From NCBI GenBank assembly GCA_003564655.1, contig PXES01000386.1, positions 1 to 11,614 on the forward strand: a DNA stretch of 11,614 bases, given 5' to 3'. Source of the stretch: Paracoccaceae bacterium (GTDB taxonomy: Bacteria > Pseudomonadota > Alphaproteobacteria > Rhodobacterales > Rhodobacteraceae). Made by a program: the position numbers and the translations under genes. The notes beneath the pieces were generated by a model. The model was given only the letters and a program-made list of their open reading frames with translations. It did no database searches and was not told the origin of the DNA. This document shows positions 5,629 to 11,614 of this stretch, one piece after another (position 1 is the first letter of the stretch; every line of letters starts with the position of its first letter).

Positions 5629-6345
5629 TCAGCCCGCGCGGAAGGCGGCGGCCACGGCGCTGGCGCGGCGGCGGTCCGTGGCCGATTCGGGGCCGTGGCC
5701 AAGGGTGTGAAAGCGAAAGCGGAAGGCCTGCAGGCGTTTGTCGTCCAGTGCGGGCGGGTAGCCGATGGCGTCGAGGCTTTGGGCGAGCGGTCGGTCGGGG
5801 CCAAGGCCCGGCGGCGCGAGGGCCAGCCCCGCCCGGGCGAGGCGCGCCCAGTCGAAGCGCGGGCCCGGATCCTCCTTGCGGTCGGGCGCCATGTCGGAAT
5901 GGCCGATCACATCGCGCGCGGCAATGTCGTGGCGGGTCATGATGCTGCGCATCAACGCCTCGAGCGCGTGCATCTGCGGCTCGGGGAAGGGCTGCGCGCC
6001 GGAATTCACGAGTTCGATCCCGATGGAGCGCGAGTTGATGTCGCGCATACCGGCCCACGATCCGGCGCCGGCGTGCCAGGCGCGGTCCTCCTCGGCGACA
6101 AGCGCGAAGATCCGGCCGTCGAGGGCGATGACGTAATGCGCCGAGACTTGCGCGGCAGGGTCACACAGCCGCGCCAGCGCGTCCGCAGTGCCGCGCATCC
6201 CCGTGTAGTGCAGGACCAGCAGATGCGGGCGCAGCCCGTCGCGGCGCGGGCCGGAATTGGGCGAGGGATGGGGCGTGATCGGAGGCTCGGCCGGCGTCAC
6301 TTTTGCCGGCGTCACTTTTGCGGGCGTCACGTGCGCGCGCGTCAC
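5629..6345 (-). CDS. N-acetylmuramoyl-L-alanine amidase, AmpD-like (amidase_2 family)
   Basis: This 238-residue zinc amidase would cleave the bond between N-acetylmuramic acid and L-alanine, in recycling of anhydro-muropeptides or in wall turnover. Numbered from GTG 6345, the zinc ligands by AmpD pattern are H46 (VLHYTGM), H149 (VIGHSDMAP) and D159 (DPGPRFDW). The conserved glutamate lies in SIGIELVN (E111), and K157 sits in the APDRKEDPG loop that carries catalytic lysine in AmpD. There is no signal peptide, which favours a cytoplasmic AmpD role over an exported amidase. GTG 6345 overlaps the stop of the lipoprotein gene as GTGA. Four 15-bp units encode VTRAH, VTPAK, VTPAK and VTPAE at the N-terminus, each beginning with GTG; starts at 6330, 6315 or 6300 are equally possible and none has a good Shine-Dalgarno. 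Family members usually begin just before HPSPN (26-30 here), so the repeat segment may be extra or untranslated. Confidence 0.88.
   Translation of the reverse strand: MTRAHVTPAKVTPAKVTPAEPPITPHPSPNSGPRRDGLRPHLLVLHYTGMRGTADALARLCDPAAQVSAHYVIALDGRIFALVAEEDRAWHAGAGSWAGMRDINSRSIGIELVNSGAQPFPEPQMHALEALMRSIMTRHDIAARDVIGHSDMAPDRKEDPGPRFDWARLARAGLALAPPGLGPDRPLAQSLDAIGYPPALDDKRLQAFRFRFHTLGHGPESATDRRRASAVAAAFRAG
6286..6345 (-). repeat. Four tandem 15-bp units at the amidase start
   Basis: On the plus strand, units 6286-6300, 6301-6315, 6316-6330 and 6331-6345 each end in GCGTCAC. The middle two differ at a single base (TTTTGCCGGCGTCAC against TTTTGCGGGCGTCAC), and the outer two have diverged in their first half. 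On the coding strand each unit begins GTGACGC, so each supplies an in-frame GTG and adds five residues. The unit length preserves the reading frame, so copy-number change would alter only the N-terminal length and the start-codon choice. Confidence 0.85.
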
Positions 6346-7208
6346 TCGCGGGCGCGGACGTTCCGGGCGGCCTGGCGGAAGGGGGCCGGATCCCACCAGC
6401 AGGCAAAGCCGTCACCATCAGGGTCGAGGTGGTTCGGGTCGCGCTCGGGGCCGCCCGCGGCTAGGAATGCTTCCTGCGCGAGGTCCTGGCTGGGGAATTG
6501 CGCGCAGGCGGCCTCGGACCGGCGGAAGCGCAGCGGGTTGCGGCGCTCGTAGCGCTGCTCGCCGACATTATGCGTGGTGGAGAGCGCATAGACGAACAGG
6601 TTGGGTGTGTCGCCCGCGCCCATCTCGGCGTCGCTGACGCGGACCTGTGGGACAAAATCCCGCTCGACCAGGCGGTTCTGCTGCGGGGTGCCGAAGGGTT
6701 GCGGGGTGAAGCCCTGATCGCTGACATCGGCGCTTTGCGACGGGGCGGCGCTGGCGGTCTGCAGCGATTCTCCGGCGCCTGCGGGGGGCTGCGGTGCCAT
6801 GGCCGTCAGCGGCGCGCCGGGCTGAGCGTCCTGCGCAGGCGCGGACGCCTGGCCGATGGGGAAATCCTGTTGCGGCTGGGTGCTGCCGCTCGCGCCCTGC
6901 GCATTGCCGCGCACGGCGGCGACGGCCTCTTGCCCGATGCTTGCCGACCCGCCCGACTGCCCGTTCGCTTGGACGGTCTGGCCGTAGCGCGGCGCGCCGG
7001 GCGGCACTTCGACATTGCGCGCCTGCGCGGCCTCGGCGCGGCGGATGCGCGACAGTTCCTCTTGCGCGCGCATGTATTGCGCGTAATCCGAGAAGCCCAC
7101 GCCGCGCCCGCTCGTGTCGATGATGTTGGAATAGGGGGCCGAGGTGTCGCAGGCCGCAAGCAGCCCCAGCGCCAGCCCGGTCGCGATCAGGGAAGAGGGA
7201 ACACGCAT
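6342..7208 (-). CDS. Excalibur-domain lipoprotein
   Basis: This 288-residue protein has a lipoprotein signal peptide with lipobox LLAAC (lipid-attached C20). A low-complexity stretch rich in Ala, Gln, Pro, Gly and Ser follows (about 60-175), and then a C-terminal globular part. Residues 235-270 match the excalibur pattern: Cys, then SQDLAQEAFLAAGGPERDP, ending in the aspartate-rich loop DPDGDGFAC, a likely calcium site with a Cys pair C235/C270. The protein should be anchored in the cell envelope. I chose ATG 7208 because GAGG (7221-7218) lies nine bases ahead; ATG 7214 is only three bases from that site and would add two residues. It starts 34 nt after the gatA stop and overlaps the amidase start, so it is probably co-transcribed with both. 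The function is unknown; a link to the wall is suggested by the neighbouring amidase. Confidence 0.82.
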   Translation of the reverse strand: MRVPSSLIATGLALGLLAACDTSAPYSNIIDTSGRGVGFSDYAQYMRAQEELSRIRRAEAAQARNVEVPPGAPRYGQTVQANGQSGGSASIGQEAVAAVRGNAQGASGSTQPQQDFPIGQASAPAQDAQPGAPLTAMAPQPPAGAGESLQTASAAPSQSADVSDQGFTPQPFGTPQQNRLVERDFVPQVRVSDAEMGAGDTPNLFVYALSTTHNVGEQRYERRNPLRFRRSEAACAQFPSQDLAQEAFLAAGGPERDPNHLDPDGDGFACWWDPAPFRQAARNVRARE

Positions 7209-7242
7209 CGTCATCTGCCTCGGTCTGGTTTTTTCAGGGACA

Positions 7243-8724
7243 CTACCACCATTTCGGCGGCTTGGAAACAAAGCCCGCAGCACTCTCGAGCGCCTGGGCG
7301 GTATTCAGCAGCGCGCCTTCCTCCCAGGGCCGGCCGATCAGTTGCAGCCCCAGCGGCAGCCCCCGCGCATCTAGCCCGGCGGGCACGGCGATGCCCGGCA
7401 GCCCGGCCAGATTCACGGTCACCGTGAACACATCGTTGAGATACATCTGCACCGGGTCGGCATCGGCCATCTCGCCCAGGCCAAAGGCGGCAGATGGCGT
7501 GGCGGGCGTCAGGATCGCATCGATGCCCTGCGCGAAGACCTGTTCGAAATCGCGGCTGATCAGCGTGCGGACCTTGCGCGCACGGTTGTAATAGGCGTCA
7601 TAGAACCCGGCTGACAGGACATAGGGGCCGACCATCACGCGGCGCTGCACCTCGGCCCCGAACCCCTCGGCGCGGGTCTTCTCGTACATCTGGGTGATAC
7701 CGTCGCCCTGGGCGAGCGTCGCCCGATGCCCGTAGCGCACCCCGTCATAGCGGGCGAGGTTCGATGAGGCCTCGGCGGGCGCGATCACGTAATAGGCGGG
7801 CAGCGCGTATTTCGTATGGGGCAGCGAGATATCGACGATCTCGGCACCCGCGTCGCGCAGCATCTCGGCGCCTTGGGTCCACAGCGCCTCGATCTCGGCG
7901 GGCATGCCCTCCATGCGGTACTCGCGCGGGATGCCGATGCGCTGGCCGCGTATGTCGCCGGTCAGCATGGCCTCGAAGTCCGGCACCGGCAGGTCGGCGC
8001 TGGTCGAGTCCTTCGGGTCGTGCCCGCACATGGCGGCCAGCATGATCGCCGAGTCGCGCACGGTGCGCGTCATCGGCCCCGCCTGGTCCAGCGATGAGGC
8101 GAAGGCCACGATCCCCCAGCGCGAGCAGCGCCCATAGGTGGGCTTGATCCCCACCGTGCCGGTAAAGGCCGCGGGCTGGCGGATCGACCCGCCTGTATCG
8201 GTGCCGGTGGCCGCGAGGCACAGCCCCGCCGCGACCGCCGCCGCCGAGCCGCCCGACGAGCCACCGGGCGTCAGGTCGCGATCATCGATTTTCCACGGGT
8301 TGACGGCGGGGCCATAGGTCGAGGTCTCGTTGCTCGAGCCCATTGCGAATTCGTCCATGTTCAGCTTGCCCAGCATCACCGCGCCCGCATCGCGCAACTG
8401 GGCGCTGACGGTCGATTCATATGGCGGGCGGAACCCGTCGAGAATGTGCGAGGCCGCCTGGCTGGCCACCCCCTCGGTGCAGAACAGGTCCTTGATGCCG
8501 ACGGGAATGCCGCACATGGCGGGCGCGTCGCCCGTCGCCAGCCGCGCGTCAGCGGCACGGGCGCGGGAAAGCGCCAGATCGGCGGTGGTGTGGACAAAGG
8601 CGTTCAGCCGCCCTGCCCCGCCGATGGCGCCGAGGCAGGCCTCGGTCAGCGCGACCGAGGTCACATCGCCCGCGCGCAGCCGGTCGCGGGCCTCGGCGAT
8701 GGTCAGATCGTTCAGCGCACTCAT
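7243..8724 (-). CDS. gatA: Aspartyl/glutamyl-tRNA amidotransferase subunit A
   Basis: This 493-residue subunit is the amidase of GatCAB. It releases ammonia from glutamine and passes it to GatB to convert Glu-tRNA(Gln) or Asp-tRNA(Asn) to the correct amide form. The amidase-signature triad is intact: K78 in GIPVGIKDLFC, cis-Ser S156 in the GGSSGGS loop, and nucleophile S180 in TDTGGSIRQPA. The 24-residue spacing between the two serines matches characterised GatA. Further family segments are LGKLNMDEFAMGSSNETS (118-135) and the C-terminal LPLGLQLIGRPWEEG. The start is ATG 8724, overlapping the gatC stop as ATGA, and length is normal. The frame runs on without a stop far upstream, but that part coincides with gatC in another frame. 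No gatB is visible in the window, so the third subunit must be encoded elsewhere. Confidence 0.97.
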   Translation of the reverse strand: MSALNDLTIAEARDRLRAGDVTSVALTEACLGAIGGAGRLNAFVHTTADLALSRARAADARLATGDAPAMCGIPVGIKDLFCTEGVASQAASHILDGFRPPYESTVSAQLRDAGAVMLGKLNMDEFAMGSSNETSTYGPAVNPWKIDDRDLTPGGSSGGSAAAVAAGLCLAATGTDTGGSIRQPAAFTGTVGIKPTYGRCSRWGIVAFASSLDQAGPMTRTVRDSAIMLAAMCGHDPKDSTSADLPVPDFEAMLTGDIRGQRIGIPREYRMEGMPAEIEALWTQGAEMLRDAGAEIVDISLPHTKYALPAYYVIAPAEASSNLARYDGVRYGHRATLAQGDGITQMYEKTRAEGFGAEVQRRVMVGPYVLSAGFYDAYYNRARKVRTLISRDFEQVFAQGIDAILTPATPSAAFGLGEMADADPVQMYLNDVFTVTVNLAGLPGIAVPAGLDARGLPLGLQLIGRPWEEGALLNTAQALESAAGFVSKPPKWW

Positions 8725-9011
8725 TCGACCACCTTCGGCACGGCGTAGAACCCCTCGCGCGCATCGGGCGCATTGGCCAGCACCTTGTCCTGCATGTCGC
8801 CATCGGTGACGCCATCGGCCCGGCGCTTCAGCCGCATCGGCGTCACCGAGACCATCGGTTCGACACCTTCGATATCGACCTCGTTCAACTGCTCCATGAA
8901 TCTCAGCATGTGGCCGAGCTCCTGCGCGAGCCGGGGCAGATGGTCGTCGGGGACGGCAATGCGGGCAAGATGGGCGACCTTGCGCGCGGTCTCGAGGTCG
9001 ATGTCGGACAT
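8721..9011 (-). CDS. gatC: Aspartyl/glutamyl-tRNA amidotransferase subunit C
   Basis: This 96-residue protein is the small scaffold subunit that wraps GatA and GatB together. It shows the usual pattern: an N-terminal helix VAHLARIAVPDDHLPRLAQEL (12-32), a second amphipathic segment FMEQLNEVDIEGVEPM (38-53), and the C-terminal AREGFYAVPKVVE that ends most GatC proteins. The start is ATG 9011 with GGAG five bases upstream, and its stop overlaps the gatA start by four bases. It is the first gene of the apparent gatC-gatA-lipoprotein-amidase operon. Confidence 0.95.
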   Translation of the reverse strand: MSDIDLETARKVAHLARIAVPDDHLPRLAQELGHMLRFMEQLNEVDIEGVEPMVSVTPMRLKRRADGVTDGDMQDKVLANAPDAREGFYAVPKVVE

Positions 9012-9047
9012 GGGCGCTCCGGGAATGGGATGCAGCTTTACGCGCGC

Positions 9048-9076
9048 GGTTTAGCGAGGCTGCGGGGCAGGTGCAA
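9048..9076 (-). promoter_or_regulatory. Candidate promoter of the gatCA operon
   Basis: Minus-strand TTGCAC (9076-9071) is followed after exactly 17 bases by TAAACC (9053-9048), each with three of six consensus matches. A start near 9041 would give a leader of about 30 nt before gatC. Position and spacing are good and sequence match is weak. Confidence 0.28.
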
Positions 9077-9339
9077 GCGCGGTGGCCAAGGGTCGGGGGC
9101 TGTGCCGGGGAGATTGCACCCTGGTCTGGGGCGCGGCGGGAAACTGGCAGACAGGCCCGGCCAAGCCCCCCGGGGCGCGCCGAGGTCGCGCCCGGCCCGC
9201 AATGGCTCTGGCCCGGCAACGCCGCCGACGACCCAATGCGTGCGAAGCCCGGCAGAGCCGCGCCGGGATACGCTCGGCAAGCAACGCCAGCCCGCATCTC
9301 ACGCGGGGTCGCCTGGCGCGCCCCGCCAGCGCCGCGACC

Positions 9340-9395
9340 AAAGCGCCCTCGGAGCGTGCGGGGGCGGGTGGGTGGGCACGCTCCGAGGGCGCTTT
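9340..9395. repeat. Palindromic repeat with G-quadruplex-like loop, copy 2
   Basis: Arms 9340-9359 and 9376-9395 are perfect 20-nt inverted repeats (AAAGCGCCCTCGG then AGCGTGC, and the complement). The 16-nt loop together with the first base of the right arm reads G5-C-G3-T-G3-T-G3 (9360-9376), which fits the canonical four-tract G-quadruplex motif with single-base connectors. Compared with copy 1, stem position 14 is an A-T pair instead of G-C, a compensatory change, and position 15 is paired here but mismatched there. The element lies between divergent genes, so it has no obvious upstream transcript to terminate. Confidence 0.88.
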
Positions 9396-9567
9396 CGCGC
9401 GGGTGCGGCGACAGCCAGCAGCATATCCCTATCATCGCGCGCCCTCTTTATGCTGCCATCGCATCGGCAGGGCGTGCGGATGCTCACGCAACCTCTTCAA
9501 ATCGTGATGCGCCCGCAGCACCTGGCCGGGCCATGCTGGGCCACCCCGCCACCACCGGACCGCCCCC

Positions 9568-10017
9568 ATGCTGCGCAACCTCGTCCTCGCTGCCCTTCTC
9601 GCCCTGCCCTTCCCCGCCCATGCCTGCACTCTGCCCCCCGCGCCCGAGATCGCGGCACATCTCGCCGCTCTCAATGCCGAGCGCGCGCGTGCGGGCCGCG
9701 CGCCGCTGGAACTCGCGCCCGGTCTGGCGCGCGCCGCGCAGGGCCATGCCTGCGACATGGCGCGACGCGGCTATTTCAGCCACACCGCGCCCGGCGGGCA
9801 GGGCATGGCCGCACGCGTGCAGGCGGCGGGGGTCACGGGCTACTGTGCTCTGGGCGAGAATATCGCGCGCGGCCAGCGCGATGTCGCCAGCGTCATGGCA
9901 AGCTGGATGCGCTCGCCCGGTCACCGGCGCAACATCCTGGCGCCGGGCTTCACCCATGTCGGGTTCGGCCACGGCGACGGCGCGCATTGGGTGCAGGTCT
10001 TCGCCGGGCGCTGCTGA
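9568..10017 (+). CDS. Secreted CAP-domain protein (YkwD/SCP-like)
   Basis: This is a 149-residue protein with a signal peptide (residues 1-19, hydrophobic run ending AHA before C20) and one compact CAP domain. Conserved CAP residues are visible: H72 in GYFSHTAPGG, E97 in LGENIARG, and H119 in SPGHRRNIL, with the closing strand HWVQVFAGR. It should act outside the cytoplasm; functions of bacterial CAP proteins are largely undefined. Four cysteines (C20, C62, C93, C149) could form two disulfides in the mature protein, with one at each terminus. C20 is preceded by PAHA, not a lipobox, so a free secreted form is more likely than a lipoprotein. ATG 9568 has only a weak CGGA upstream, but it is the start that gives a clean signal peptide. 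A 7-bp hairpin follows the stop immediately. Confidence 0.88.
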   Translation: MLRNLVLAALLALPFPAHACTLPPAPEIAAHLAALNAERARAGRAPLELAPGLARAAQGHACDMARRGYFSHTAPGGQGMAARVQAAGVTGYCALGENIARGQRDVASVMASWMRSPGHRRNILAPGFTHVGFGHGDGAHWVQVFAGRC

Positions 10018-10034
10018 GCGCGGCGTTGCCGCGC
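10018..10034. terminator. Short GC hairpin after the CAP-protein gene
   Basis: GCGCGGC and GCCGCGC form a perfect 7-bp stem with a GTT loop directly after the stop codon. No T run follows, and pepN begins within 70 nt on the same strand, so it may be weakly terminating or merely structural. Confidence 0.3.
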
Positions 10035-10085
10035 CGCAGCAGGCGGGCTATGCTCCGACGCATGACACAGGACAGCGAGACCGCG

Positions 10086-11614
10086 ATGCGCGACACCACC
10101 CCGCAACCGATCCATCTGGCCGACTACCAGCCACCGCCCTTTCTGATCGACCATGTCGCCCTGACCTTCCGCCTGTCGCCCCACACCACCCGAGTCACAT
10201 CGCGCATCCGCTTTCGTCCCAATCCGGACGTTGCCCCCGGGCGTGACCTGCGGCTTGATGGCGAGGGGCTGCGGCTGATCGCGGCGCGGCTTGACGACAC
10301 GCCGATCGACGCCCTCCCCGACGAGACGGGCCTGACACTGCCCGCCGAGGCCCTGCCCGCAGGCGCCTTCACCCTTGCCGCCGAGGTCGAGATCGCACCG
10401 GCGGGCAACACCGCGCTCGACGGGCTTTACATGTCGAACGGCATGTACTGCACCCAGTGCGAGGCCGAGGGGTTCCGCAAGATCACATTCTACCCCGACC
10501 GGCCCGATGTGATGGCCCCCTTCGATGTGCGCATCGAATCCGACCTGCGCGTGCTTCTGTCCAACGGCAATCCGGTCGCCGAGGGGCCGGGCTGGGCCGA
10601 GTGGGCCGACCCCCCCCCCAAGCCCGCCTACCTCTTCGCCCTTGTCGCGGGCAATCTGCGCGCCACCAGCGCCCGATTCCGCACCAAAGACGGTCGCGAT
10701 GTGGCGCTCAACATCTGGGTACGGCCCGGGGATGAGGGCAAGACCGGCTACGCGATGGAAGCGCTGCGGCGCGCGATGGCATGGGACGAGCGGGTCTACG
10801 GGCGCGCCTATGACCTTGATGTGTTCAACATCGTGGCAGTGGACGACTTCAACATGGGCGCGATGGAAAACAAGGGGCTGAACATCTTCAACTCCAGATA
10901 TGTCCTCGCCTCGCCCGAGACCGCGACCGATGGAGACTATGCCAGCATCGAGCGCATCATCGCGCATGAATATTTCCACAACTGGACCGGCAACCGCATC
11001 ACCTGCCGCGACTGGTTCCAGCTGTCGCTGAAAGAAGGGCTGACCGTGTTTCGCGATCAGCAATTCATGGGCGACATGCGCAGCCACGCCGTCAAGCGGA
11101 TCGAGGATGTGCAGACCCTTCGCACCCGGCAATTCCGCGAGGATGACGGCCCCCTCGCCCACCCGGTCCGGCCCGAAAGCTATGTCGAGATCGACAATTT
11201 CTACACCGCGACTGTGTATGAAAAGGGCGCCGAGCTGATCCGCATGTTGCAGCTTCTTGTCGGGCCCGAGGGGTATGCCGCCGCGCTCGACCTCTATTTC
11301 GCGCGCCATGACGGGCAGGCCTGCACGATCGAGGACTGGCTCGCCGTGTTCGAGGAAGCGACCTTTCGCGACCTGTCGCAGTTCAAGCGCTGGTATGAAC
11401 AGGCCGGCACCCCGCGCGTCGATGTCACCGAAGACTGGCAGGACGGCACCTATACGCTGACCCTGCACCAGCACACCGCCCCCACCCCCGGCCAGCCGCT
11501 GAAAGAGCCGCTGCTGATCCCGGTCGCCATGGGGCTGATGGGGCCGGACGGGGCCGAGCTGCTGCCGACGCAGGTGCTGGAACTCGACGGGCCGGAGCAG
11601 AGCTTCACCTTCGA
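10086..11614 (+). CDS. pepN: Aminopeptidase N (M1 family), N-terminal and catalytic part, cut by window edge
   Basis: The first 509 codons of a zinc aminopeptidase that trims N-terminal residues from peptides in the cytoplasm; E. coli PepN has about 870. The catalytic core is complete: GAMEN exopeptidase motif (258-262), zinc site HEYFH (294-298) with third ligand E317 in LSLKEGLTVFRDQ, and the transition-state tyrosine in TVYEKGAE (Y378). All are offset by exactly three from E. coli, confirming PepN and not another M1 member. The N-terminal beta domain carries NGMYCTQCEAEGFRKITFYPDRPDV, also PepN-typical. I chose ATG 10086 (MRDTTPQPIHLADY) because it fits family N-termini; in-frame ATGs at 10062 and 10050 would add 8 or 12 residues, and none has a strong Shine-Dalgarno. 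A run of ten C (10610-10619) encodes Asp-Pro-Pro-Pro within DPPPKPAYLFALV; the frame is intact through it. Confidence 0.96.
   Translation, partial: MRDTTPQPIHLADYQPPPFLIDHVALTFRLSPHTTRVTSRIRFRPNPDVAPGRDLRLDGEGLRLIAARLDDTPIDALPDETGLTLPAEALPAGAFTLAAEVEIAPAGNTALDGLYMSNGMYCTQCEAEGFRKITFYPDRPDVMAPFDVRIESDLRVLLSNGNPVAEGPGWAEWADPPPKPAYLFALVAGNLRATSARFRTKDGRDVALNIWVRPGDEGKTGYAMEALRRAMAWDERVYGRAYDLDVFNIVAVDDFNMGAMENKGLNIFNSRYVLASPETATDGDYASIERIIAHEYFHNWTGNRITCRDWFQLSLKEGLTVFRDQQFMGDMRSHAVKRIEDVQTLRTRQFREDDGPLAHPVRPESYVEIDNFYTATVYEKGAELIRMLQLLVGPEGYAAALDLYFARHDGQACTIEDWLAVFEEATFRDLSQFKRWYEQAGTPRVDVTEDWQDGTYTLTLHQHTAPTPGQPLKEPLLIPVAMGLMGPDGAELLPTQVLELDGPEQSFTF

Larger units (their letters stand above)
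9012..9567. other. Divergent non-coding stretch between gatC and the CAP-protein gene
   Basis: About 550 bp, GC-rich, with no credible gene. Long open frames exist on both strands, but they are arginine-, alanine- and proline-rich frames of the sort that GC-rich DNA leaves open, and one runs straight through the CAP gene out of frame. The stretch holds a candidate gatC promoter (9048-9076), the second hairpin-repeat copy (9340-9395), and the upstream region of the CAP gene, where I see no clear -35/-10 pair. Confidence 0.6.

Noticed and set aside
6286..6345. Tandem repeats as a CRISPR array or iteron-type origin
   Set aside because: Units are 15 bp, directly abutting without spacers, lie in coding sequence, and no replication or cas gene is near.
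5695..6552. 285-residue open frame on the plus strand
   Set aside because: Antisense to the amidase and the end of the lipoprotein gene. The minus-strand frames carry the zinc-site and excalibur motifs.
8725..9435. Upstream extension of the gatA reading frame
   Set aside because: The open frame continues to 9435, but that part overlaps gatC in another frame, and GatA family length and the ATGA overlap place the start at 8724.
9071..10246. 391-residue open frame on the plus strand
   Set aside because: It runs out of frame through the CAP gene and into pepN, with Ala/Pro/Arg-rich content and no domain; a shadow frame of high-GC DNA.
9921..11474. 517-residue open frame on the minus strand
   Set aside because: It is antisense to pepN and the end of the CAP gene. 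The plus-strand frame has all PepN catalytic motifs, and the minus frame shows no recognisable domain.

Overview
The window is GC-rich chromosomal DNA that looks like an alphaproteobacterium of the Rhodobacteraceae (Roseobacter/Paracoccus-like). The grounds are a cytochrome c oxidase subunit I very close to Paracoccus-type aa3 oxidase, a gatCA pair, a DUF2244 gene directly behind ctaD, and very high third-position GC. The content is almost entirely housekeeping. I see no phage, insertion sequence, CRISPR array, toxin-antitoxin pair or defence island, and no coherent new multi-gene system. The unusual signals are non-coding or lie at gene starts.

Layout. 1-1668, minus strand: the start of a polyamine-type ABC operon, ATPase (potA-like) first, then a periplasmic binding protein running off the left edge. 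1851-1998, minus: tRNA-Leu(GAG) with a promoter-like element and terminator; an operator-like inverted repeat lies between it and potA. 2146-2838, plus: lipB. 2839-3341: a non-coding stretch with the first copy of a hairpin repeat and the probable ctaD control region. 3342-5551, plus: ctaD and a DUF2244 membrane protein whose start overlaps the ctaD stop; a perfect GC hairpin lies inside the first codons of the second gene. 5565-5599: a 15-bp hairpin between convergent genes. 5629-9011, minus: an apparent four-gene operon gatC-gatA-excalibur lipoprotein-AmpD-like amidase, linked by short gaps or 4-nt overlaps. 9012-9567: a divergent non-coding gap holding the second hairpin-repeat copy. 9568-10017, plus: a small secreted CAP-domain protein. 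10086 to the right edge, plus: aminopeptidase N (pepN), partial.

Functionally, potA and the binding protein serve solute (probably polyamine) import, lipB starts lipoyl modification of dehydrogenase complexes, ctaD is the catalytic subunit of a terminal oxidase, gatCA makes Gln-tRNA (and/or Asn-tRNA) by transamidation, and the amidase probably acts in cell-wall recycling or turnover. The most interesting observation is a dispersed palindromic repeat (2901-2955 and 9340-9395): 20-nt arms enclose a G-rich loop that in one copy is a near-ideal G-quadruplex motif, and one stem position shows a compensatory change between copies. Next come 15-bp tandem repeats at the amidase start, each unit offering a GTG, and the terminator-like hairpin inside the DUF2244 reading frame.
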